This document shows, in pieces, positions 5,377-11,723 of a DNA stretch of 14,406 nt. The DNA comes from an uncultured Bacilli bacterium. Its GTDB lineage: Bacteria > Bacillota_I > Bacilli_A > RF39 > UBA660. The stretch spans positions 1 to 14,406 of the forward strand of contig CASDHD010000021.1 in the NCBI GenBank assembly GCA_949280095.1, written 5' to 3'. The notes under the pieces are model-generated. The model was given only the letters and a program-made list of their open reading frames with translations. It was not told the origin of the DNA and made no database searches. Position numbers and translations under genes: made by a program. Each line of letters opens with the position of its first letter. The stretch's first letter is position 1.

Positions 5377-6729
5377 TTGCTAGTAGAAGAATTATGGGGG
5401 AATTTTCTAGACAACGTAAAAAAGGAAATCAATTCTGCTTCCTACAATGCTTGGTTTAATGATTTAAAATTGATTCAAATAGAAAGTGATTCTCTCACGA
5501 TTCAAGTCCCTATGGAAATCCACAAAAAGATACTTGGTGATAATTATTATTCTTTAATGGAAGAAATTTTATTTAATTTATCAGGAATTACTTATAATAT
5601 AAAATTTGTTTTGGAAGAAGAGCAAAAAGAAATAGAAAGGATGGCATCTCCACCTTTAGAAACAACGAAGGTCGATGATTTATGGGAAAGCAACTTAGAT
5701 AAATCTTTAAATTTTGATAATTATATTGTTGGAGATACGAATCGATTTGCTAAAGTTGCGGGTATGGCGGTAGCAGAACAACCAGGTAAAATTCATAATC
5801 CTTTATTTATTTATGGAAAAAGTGGACTTGGAAAAACTCATTTAATGCATGCAATTGGAAACTTTATCTCAGAAACAACAAATAAAAAGGTGTTATACAC
5901 AACGAGTGATATGTTTATGAATGAATATATTGGTATTGCAGGAATGGAAAAAGGAAAAACAGCCATTGATTACTCAAATAACTTTAAAAATAAATATCGA
6001 AATGTGGATGTTTTAATTATCGACGACATTCAATATTTAGTAGGAGCGGATAAAACACAAGAAGAGTTTTTCTATACATTTAATGCTCTTCATCAAGCTA
6101 ATAAACAAATCATTATTAGTTCAGACAGAAGTCCAGATGATCTAAAAAAAATAGAGGAACGTTTACGAAGTCGGTTTATGTGGGGATTACCTGTTAATAT
6201 TGACCCTCCAGATTTTGATTTAAGAGTAAGAATATTAAAACAAAAAATAAAAGGGAAAAGTATAGAAAATAAAATAGATGAAAATGTTTTAGAGTTTATC
6301 GCAAATAGTTGTCAAAATGATGTACGATTCTTAGAAGGAACTTTAAATCGACTTATGGCATATACAGCAATGATTGTCCCCGATAGAATTGATTTAGAAT
6401 TTGCTAATGAAGCTTTAAAAGATTACTTAAATGTAAATATCTATTCAGATAATTCCATTGAAAACATTCAAAAAGCAGTAGCAGATTATTACAATCTTAC
6501 TATTGAAGATCTAAAAGGGAAGAGAAGAAGTGCTAAAATTGCCTATACAAGACAAATTGGTATGTACTTATCCAGAATGCTTACCGATGAAACCGTATCA
6601 CGGATTGGTCTGGAATTTGGTGGTAGAGATCATTCCACTGTTATCCATGGTTGTGATAAAATTACAGAAGATCTAAAAAAGAATAAACAATTGGAATTAG
6701 AAATTAATGAAATTAAAAGTAAATTTTAA
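5377..6729 (+). CDS. dnaA: chromosomal replication initiator DnaA
   Basis: A 450-residue AAA+ initiator that binds DnaA boxes and opens oriC. Domain I (about 1-80) has 'LWGNFLDNVKKEINSASYNAWF', and domain II (about 81-110) is a short linker. Domain III has Walker A GKSGLGKT (147-154), Walker B LIIDD (213-217), the sensor 'SSDRSP' (248-253), the arginine-finger segment 'RLRSRF' (262-267) and sensor-2 R317. Domain IV has the DNA-binding signature GGRDHSTV (415-422). The start must be TTG 5377: an in-frame TGA lies at 5368-5370, and there is no other initiator before residue 46. GGGGTGAGGG upstream serves as the ribosome site. It is flanked on both sides by DnaA-box clusters and followed by dnaN. 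Length and motifs are normal. Confidence 0.97.
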   Translation: MLVEELWGNFLDNVKKEINSASYNAWFNDLKLIQIESDSLTIQVPMEIHKKILGDNYYSLMEEILFNLSGITYNIKFVLEEEQKEIERMASPPLETTKVDDLWESNLDKSLNFDNYIVGDTNRFAKVAGMAVAEQPGKIHNPLFIYGKSGLGKTHLMHAIGNFISETTNKKVLYTTSDMFMNEYIGIAGMEKGKTAIDYSNNFKNKYRNVDVLIIDDIQYLVGADKTQEEFFYTFNALHQANKQIIISSDRSPDDLKKIEERLRSRFMWGLPVNIDPPDFDLRVRILKQKIKGKSIENKIDENVLEFIANSCQNDVRFLEGTLNRLMAYTAMIVPDRIDLEFANEALKDYLNVNIYSDNSIENIQKAVADYYNLTIEDLKGKRRSAKIAYTRQIGMYLSRMLTDETVSRIGLEFGGRDHSTVIHGCDKITEDLKKNKQLELEINEIKSKF

Positions 6730-6732
6730 AGA

Positions 6733-6857
6733 TGTGGATAAATGTGCATAACAAATAAAAGTACAGGACTTATTATCCACTAGAAAAATATAAAGGATGG
6801 TAGATGAATAAAGAGAAAAATGATTTATAAACATTATCCACATTATAATAAAAATAA
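6733..6857. other. oriC: oriC downstream DnaA boxes and candidate unwinding element
   Basis: Perfect boxes: TGTGGATAA (6733-6741), TGTGCATAA (6743-6751) and, in the opposite orientation, TTATCCACA (6834-6842). A near-perfect TTATCCACT lies at 6773-6781. After the last box the DNA is almost pure A/T up to the dnaN ribosome site, and from 6843 it reads TTA TAA TAA AAA TAA, which resembles DnaA-trio repeats (5'-TAG or TAA). Opening probably begins here, as in B. subtilis, where the unwinding site lies between dnaA and dnaN. The trio call is inference. Confidence 0.8.
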
Positions 6858-6891
6858 CAATTAAAATTAAAAATATGAAAGAAGGAAAAAA

Positions 6892-8010
6892 ATGAAATTT
6901 GCAATTGATAAAAATATTTTATTAGAAAATTTAAATCATGTAATAAAAGGGGTTTCAACTAAAAATGTGATACCAGTTCTAAATGGAATAAAATTTGAAT
7001 TAACAAATAATGGTCTTTCTTTAACAGCTAGTGATAGTGAACTTACAATTAATTCTTTTATAAATGCAAAAGAAATTAAAAATATTGAAAGTGTGGGAAC
7101 CATTATTATTCAAAGTAAGTTTTTACTAGATATTATAAGAAAGTTACCAAGTGATGTTGTTAACTTTGAAGTTATCGACAGATTAAAAATAAGAATTTAT
7201 ACAGAAAATGCTCAATTCAATTTAAACTGTTTAGATGCGAATGATTATCCAAATTTAAAAATGGAAGAACATAAGGATCCTATTGTTTTAAATGGTGATG
7301 TATTAAAGTCTTTAATCAATCAAACTGTGTTTGCTATTTCGACTCAAGAATTACGTCCACTTTTAACAGGTGTTAATATTACAATTACAGGTGATGAGCT
7401 TATATTTATTGCTACGGATTCTTATCGTTTAGCTAAAAAGAATGTAAAATTAGAGAATGCTCTTCCAACAGATGTTAATATTGTTATTCCTGGAAAGAAT
7501 ATTATTGAACTTGAAAAAATTATTACAGATGAAGAACAAGTAGAAATGCATATATTTAATAACAAAGTGTTATTTAAATATAAAAATATTAAGTTTCAGA
7601 CAAATCTATTATCAGGAACTTATCCAAATACATCGAATTTAATTCCAACAGAATATGGAATTATTGTGAAAATAAATAAGAGTGATTATACAGCAAGTGT
7701 AGATAGAGCTGCTTTGCTTACACAAGGAAAAGATAAAAATATTATTAAGATGAAATTAGAAAATAAGGTATTAACGATAAATTCTTATGCCAGTGAAATT
7801 GGAAAAGTAGAAGAAAAGTTAACTGTAGATACTGATGTAGCTTCTGCTATTGATATTTCCTTTAGTTCTAAATATATGTTAGAAGCCTTACGAACGATTA
7901 AAGAAGATGAAATTTTACTTCTTATGACGGATGATATTAAACCAATCGTTATTAAATCTGTAACGGATGAATCTTTAATTCAACTTATTTTACCTATTAA
8001 AACTTACTAA
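6892..8010 (+). CDS. dnaN: DNA polymerase III sliding clamp, beta subunit
   Basis: A 372-residue beta clamp, which dimerises into a ring around DNA and tethers the polymerase and other partners. It has the three repeated clamp domains (about 1-125, 126-245, 246-372). Family features include 'MKFAIDKNILLENLNHVIKGVSTKNVIPVLNGI' at the start, 'ELRPLLTGVNI', 'ATDSYRLAKK' and the C-terminal 'LILPIKTY', which forms part of the partner-binding pocket. Length is normal. GAAGG lies before the ATG. It follows the downstream oriC element and may be read from dnaA or from a local promoter; a TATAAT at 6844-6849 has no good -35. Confidence 0.97.
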   Translation: MKFAIDKNILLENLNHVIKGVSTKNVIPVLNGIKFELTNNGLSLTASDSELTINSFINAKEIKNIESVGTIIIQSKFLLDIIRKLPSDVVNFEVIDRLKIRIYTENAQFNLNCLDANDYPNLKMEEHKDPIVLNGDVLKSLINQTVFAISTQELRPLLTGVNITITGDELIFIATDSYRLAKKNVKLENALPTDVNIVIPGKNIIELEKIITDEEQVEMHIFNNKVLFKYKNIKFQTNLLSGTYPNTSNLIPTEYGIIVKINKSDYTASVDRAALLTQGKDKNIIKMKLENKVLTINSYASEIGKVEEKLTVDTDVASAIDISFSSKYMLEALRTIKEDEILLLMTDDIKPIVIKSVTDESLIQLILPIKTY

Positions 8011-8025
8011 AAATGTAAGTTTTTT
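7999..8025 (+). terminator. terminator overlapping the dnaN stop
   Basis: A 9-bp stem AAAACTTAC (7999-8007) and GTAAGTTTT (8015-8023) runs on into further T. The dnaN stop codon (8008-8010) lies in the 7-base loop, and the 5' arm encodes the clamp's last residues KTY. It should end most dnaA-dnaN transcripts before the comK-like gene. Confidence 0.7.
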
Positions 8026-8096
8026 CTTTTATCGACAAAATATTCGCTTTCTTCATTTTATTATAGTTGCCAATTTAACAGATGGGGAGGTGGTTT

Positions 8097-8105
8097 TGTG
8101 GATAA
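8097..8105. promoter_or_regulatory. perfect DnaA box across the comK-like start codon
   Basis: TGTGGATAA: the box covers the base before GTG and the first codons (GTG GAT AA). It lies about 1.25 kb beyond the last dnaA-dnaN box and could let DnaA act on this gene as a regulator. Confidence 0.6.
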
Positions 8106-8553
8106 GTATGAAATAAATGATAAAACAGTCGCTTTATATTCTATGAATAATAAAACGAGAGTTTATGAAGAAAATCAAAACTTTATTGTTAATCAACCAG
8201 CAAGTGAAATTATGGAGGATAGTTGTTCGTATTTTGGTAGTTCTTTAGAAGGACGAAAAAAAGGCACAAATTCTTTGATAGGGGTAACTTATAAAGCACC
8301 TATTATTGTAGAAGAAAGTCGCAATATGATATTTTTCCCTACAACAAGTCCCAGACTTAAAAATTGTTCTTGGCTACGTTCTAATAAAATTAAAAGTTAT
8401 TATTATAAGAATAATCATTTAGTTGTAGAGTTTAAAAATGGAGACAAGATTTTATTAAATAGTTCTTATGATATGATAAATAATCAAGTATTACGAGCAA
8501 CTCGTCTTGAATCTATTTTACGTGATCGAAAATTAGAAGAGCAAGTGAAATGA
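8098..8553 (+). CDS. comK: ComK-family transcription factor (putative competence regulator)
   Basis: A 151-residue protein that aligns along most of its length with B. subtilis ComK, the master activator of competence, which binds paired AT-boxes in the minor groove. The clearest matches to remembered ComK are 'SCSYFGSSLEGRKKGT' (42-57), 'KAPIIVEESRNMIFFPTTSPRLKNCSWL' (66-93) and 'SYDMINNQVLRATRLESILRDR' (123-144). It is about 40 residues shorter than B. subtilis ComK (192) and ends just after the last match, so the C-terminal part that holds the FMLYP element recognised by MecA/ClpCP is absent. GTG start with a strong GGGGAGGTGG four bases upstream. It occupies the dnaN-recF slot where yaaA (S4-domain) is usual. 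A competence role is inferred; targets are unknown. Confidence 0.8.
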   Translation: MDKYEINDKTVALYSMNNKTRVYEENQNFIVNQPASEIMEDSCSYFGSSLEGRKKGTNSLIGVTYKAPIIVEESRNMIFFPTTSPRLKNCSWLRSNKIKSYYYKNNHLVVEFKNGDKILLNSSYDMINNQVLRATRLESILRDRKLEEQVK

Positions 8554-8597
8554 AGAGAATTCTTTGTTCTTTTTTAGTTAATTTTATATAAAAAATG

Positions 8598-8626
8598 TTT
8601 AAAATAGGTCTAATTTATGTTATAAT
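8598..8626 (+). promoter_or_regulatory. recF(-gyrB-gyrA) promoter
   Basis: -10 TATAAT (8621-8626) preceded by TGT (extended -10), 17-bp spacer, weak -35 TTTAAA (8598-8603). Expected start near 8633, inside the inverted repeat that follows. It would drive recF and probably gyrB and gyrA. Confidence 0.65.
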
Positions 8627-8628
8627 TT

Positions 8629-8661
8629 TAATAGGTATAGGAGTACATAAAATACCTATTA
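8629..8661 (+). repeat. perfect 10-bp inverted repeat in the recF leader
   Basis: TAATAGGTAT (8629-8638) and ATACCTATTA (8652-8661) with a 13-base loop that contains AGGAG, followed by TTTTATTAT. It overlaps the predicted start of transcription. It could be a two-half-site operator, with centres about 23 bp apart, or a 5' hairpin or attenuator in the mRNA. Confidence 0.6.
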
Positions 8662-8692
8662 TTTTATTATACGGGCGTAAAAGAGGCAAAAT

Positions 8693-9784
8693 ATGCAAAT
8701 ACAGGAATTGAAATTACTTAATTTTCGTAATTATGAAAAAATACAGATTACTTTTGCAAACCATTTAAATATTATTTATGGAAAGAATGGTAGTGGGAAA
8801 ACAAATTTAGTAGAAGCAATTTATGTACTAGCTCTTACGAAATCATTTAAACAAGTTCAGGATAAAATATTGATTCGAAATAATACAAATTTGACTAAAG
8901 TCGAAGGTACTATTCAAAATAAGTATCAAAATACATATAAGGTTTTACTAACCCCTGAAGGGAAAAAGGTGAAAATTGATAATACTAAGATAACGAAAAT
9001 TAGTGATTATATTTCTAAAATAAATATCGTGTTGTTTCATCCAAATGATTTGAAAATGATAAAGGATACGCCAAGTATAAGAAGAAAATATTTAAATATT
9101 GCTATTTCTCAATTGAATGTCGATTATTTAAGAAAGTTAAATGATTATAATAAACTGATTAAAACGCGAAATGTTTATTTAAAAAAGATGTATGTGAATG
9201 GAAATTCATTGCACTCCTATTTGGATGTAATTACAGAAAAATTGATAGAAATTGGTCTTGAAATCTATAATTACCGTTTTGAATATATTTCACAGATTAA
9301 TAAGTATATTGAGGTTATTTATGAGAAGATAACGGGACAAGAAAATTTAAAGGTAAATTATTGTAGTGATTTTCATGGTAAATCGAAGGAAGAACTGTTG
9401 AAAATTTATCAAAAAAATTTGAGCAAGGATTTAACTTTTGGAAAAACCAATTTTGGTGTGCATCATGATGATTTAGATTTTATTTTACAAGATTTAGCAT
9501 TAAAAGATTATGGTTCAGAAGGACAACAAAAAAACGCTGTAATTTCTTGGAAGTTTTGTGAAATTGCCATTCTACGTGAGAAAAAGAGTGTAACGCCTAT
9601 TCTTATTTTAGATGACTTATTAAGTGAACTTGATGATGTGAAAATTCAAAATATTTTTAAGTTTATTGATAAGGATATTCAAACATTTATTACAACAACA
9701 GAAATTGAAAAAGTAGTTTCTTTGCTTGGTGATAAGGAATATAAAAAAATCCATGTTACAAATGGAAAACTAGAGGAGGTATGA
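8693..9784 (+). CDS. recF: DNA replication and repair protein RecF
   Basis: A 363-residue SMC-like ATPase that helps RecO and RecR load RecA at single-strand gaps. The N-terminus 'LKLLNFRNYEKIQITF' is typical. Walker A is GKNGSGKT (30-37), the ABC-type signature is GSEGQQKN (274-281), and Walker B with the D-loop is ILILDDLLSELD (303-314). Length is normal. The ATG follows AAGAGG. The last codons hold the gyrB ribosome site (AGAGGAGGT), and only 4 bases separate the two genes, so gyrB is probably translated from the same message. Confidence 0.96.
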   Translation: MQIQELKLLNFRNYEKIQITFANHLNIIYGKNGSGKTNLVEAIYVLALTKSFKQVQDKILIRNNTNLTKVEGTIQNKYQNTYKVLLTPEGKKVKIDNTKITKISDYISKINIVLFHPNDLKMIKDTPSIRRKYLNIAISQLNVDYLRKLNDYNKLIKTRNVYLKKMYVNGNSLHSYLDVITEKLIEIGLEIYNYRFEYISQINKYIEVIYEKITGQENLKVNYCSDFHGKSKEELLKIYQKNLSKDLTFGKTNFGVHHDDLDFILQDLALKDYGSEGQQKNAVISWKFCEIAILREKKSVTPILILDDLLSELDDVKIQNIFKFIDKDIQTFITTTEIEKVVSLLGDKEYKKIHVTNGKLEEV

Positions 9785-9788
9785 AAAA

Positions 9789-11711
9789 ATGGATGAAAAA
9801 GTAACACATTATAATGATGATGATATTCAAGTTTTGGAAGGATTAGAGGCGGTTCGTAAAAGACCAGGTATGTATATTGGATCAACAAGTGAAAAAGGTC
9901 TTCACCATTTAGTATGGGAAATTGTTGATAATGCAATTGATGAAGCCCTTGCTGGTTATTGTGATGATATTGAAGTTATTATTGGAAAAGGCAATACAAT
10001 TACAGTAAAAGATGATGGACGTGGAATGCCAACAGGTATTAACAAAAAAACTGGGTTATCCACAGTAGAAACTATTTTTACTGTGTTGCATGCTGGTGGA
10101 AAATTCGGTGGCGGTGGCTACAAAGTAAGTGGTGGACTACATGGTGTTGGAGCAAGTGTTGTTAATGCGTTATCTACTTGGCTTGAGGTAACTGTATATC
10201 ATGATGGGAAAATTTTCTATCAGAAGTTTCAAGATGGTGGTAAACCTGTAGAAGAGTTAAAAGAAATAGGTACTTGTGAAGAAAATAGAACGGGAACTAC
10301 AGTTACGTTTAAAGCGGACCCAGAGATTTTTACGGAAACAACAGTTTATAATTATGATACACTTGCTAAAAGATTACAAGAACTTGCCTTTTTAAATAAA
10401 GGAATTCGTATTATTTTAATTGATGAACGTGAAGAAGAAAAGAAACAAGAATTTTTATATAATGGTGGAATTATTGAATATGTACAAATGTTAAATAAAA
10501 ATAAGACACCAATTCACGATAATGTTATGTATTTTGAAGGAACGGAAGATGGTATAGAACTTGAAGTGGCTATGCAATATAATGATTCTTATAATGCAAA
10601 TGTGTATAGTTTTACCAATAATATCAATACTTATGAAGGTGGAACCCATGAAGATGGTGTTAAAAGAGCATTAACACGAATTATCAACAATTATGCTAGA
10701 AATAATAAAATTTTGAAAGATAATGATGAAGCGTTTACAGGAGAGGATGTTCGTGAAGGTTTAACGATGATTATTTCTTGTAAGCATCCTGACCCTCAAT
10801 TTGAAGGACAAACCAAAACGAAGTTAGGGAATGCCGAGGTTCGTAAAATTGCAGATGATGTGTTTAGTGAAGGTTTTGAACGATTCTTAATGGAAAATCC
10901 TAATGAAGCAAAAACCATTGTGGATAAATCAAATACTGCTGCTCATGCAAGACTTGCTGCTAAAAAAGCAAGAGAATTAACAAGAAGAAAATCTCCATTA
11001 GATACGATTAATACTTTAGGAAAACTTGCCGATTGTACAAGTAAAGACGCTACAATCTCAGAGATATTTATTGTGGAAGGGGACAGTGCAGGAGGTTCAG
11101 CAAAGTCGGCTAGGATTCCTAAAACACAGGCTATTCTTCCATTAAGAGGTAAGATTTTAAATGTAGAAAAAGCAAGACTAGATAGAGCATTATCAAATGA
11201 AGAAATAAGAACAATGATTACCGCATTTGGTACAGGAATTGGCGATGATTTTGATATTGAAAAATTAAGATATCACAAAATTGTTATTATGACCGATGCC
11301 GATGTGGATGGTTCACATATTCAAATCTTGTTATTGACATTGTTCTATCGTTTCTTTAGACCGATTATAGAAGGCGGATATGTGTATATAGCACAACCAC
11401 CATTGTTTAGAATTACGCATGGTAAAAATATTAAATATGTGCAAGATGAGGTTGAGTATGAAGAATATCGTGCTACCTTACCTGCAAGTGCAAAGCCTAC
11501 AGTAAATCGTTTTAAAGGGTTAGGAGAAATGAATGCAGAAGATTTGCGTGATACCACAATGAGTATTGAAAATCGTGTCTTAAGAAGAGTGACAATTGAA
11601 GATGCTATGGCTGCTGATAAAATAATATCTGAATTTATGGGTGATGACGTATTGCCACGTAAGGTATTTTTGGAAGAGCATGGTCACGAATATACGGAAT
11701 TGGATGTTTAG
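9789..11711 (+). CDS. gyrB: DNA gyrase subunit B
   Basis: A 640-residue ATPase subunit of gyrase, which with GyrA introduces negative supercoils. The GHKL ATPase domain has E44 and N48 in 'EIVDNAIDEALAG', 'DDGRGMP' (75-81) and the lid and loop 'GGGGYKVSGGLHGVGASVVNAL' (107-128). The transducer domain ends near 395. The TOPRIM domain has EGDSAGGSAK (430-439) and the metal-binding DADVDG (503-508). The tail is 'RKVFLEEHGHEY'. Length is typical of a gyrase B without the Gram-negative insert. The stretch after EGDSAGGSAK reads 'SARIPKTQ' where many relatives have 'QGRDR..Q', a small variation of unknown meaning. An overlapping ATG at 9781 gives only a few codons and is not the start. The stop codon TAG opens the gyrA ribosome site TAGGAGGG. 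Confidence 0.97.
   Translation: MDEKVTHYNDDDIQVLEGLEAVRKRPGMYIGSTSEKGLHHLVWEIVDNAIDEALAGYCDDIEVIIGKGNTITVKDDGRGMPTGINKKTGLSTVETIFTVLHAGGKFGGGGYKVSGGLHGVGASVVNALSTWLEVTVYHDGKIFYQKFQDGGKPVEELKEIGTCEENRTGTTVTFKADPEIFTETTVYNYDTLAKRLQELAFLNKGIRIILIDEREEEKKQEFLYNGGIIEYVQMLNKNKTPIHDNVMYFEGTEDGIELEVAMQYNDSYNANVYSFTNNINTYEGGTHEDGVKRALTRIINNYARNNKILKDNDEAFTGEDVREGLTMIISCKHPDPQFEGQTKTKLGNAEVRKIADDVFSEGFERFLMENPNEAKTIVDKSNTAAHARLAAKKARELTRRKSPLDTINTLGKLADCTSKDATISEIFIVEGDSAGGSAKSARIPKTQAILPLRGKILNVEKARLDRALSNEEIRTMITAFGTGIGDDFDIEKLRYHKIVIMTDADVDGSHIQILLLTLFYRFFRPIIEGGYVYIAQPPLFRITHGKNIKYVQDEVEYEEYRATLPASAKPTVNRFKGLGEMNAEDLRDTTMSIENRVLRRVTIEDAMAADKIISEFMGDDVLPRKVFLEEHGHEYTELDV
10056..10064. other. perfect DnaA box inside gyrB
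   Basis: TTATCCACA within codons for Leu-Ser-Thr of the ATPase domain. Its role is unknown; it may be a chance match, but it is one of four perfect boxes between the comK-like gene and gyrA. Confidence 0.4.
10919..10927. other. perfect DnaA box inside gyrB (second)
   Basis: TGTGGATAA within codons for 'IVDKS' (about residues 377-381). Same consensus and orientation as the boxes upstream of dnaA. Its role is unknown. Confidence 0.4.
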
Positions 11712-11723
11712 GAGGGTTAAATT

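Noticed and set aside
6821..6849. Possible dnaN promoter using TATAAT at 6844
   Set aside because: No acceptable -35 at 16-18 bp and no TG extension; the bases are better explained as the A/T-rich unwinding element.
9781..9791. ATG at 9781 as gyrB start
   Set aside because: It is out of frame with gyrB and stops after a few codons; ATG 9789 has AGGAGGT at proper spacing.
9679..9936. 85-codon minus-strand frame over the recF-gyrB junction
   Set aside because: It is fully antisense to RecF and GyrB coding sequence and its composition is that of a shadow.
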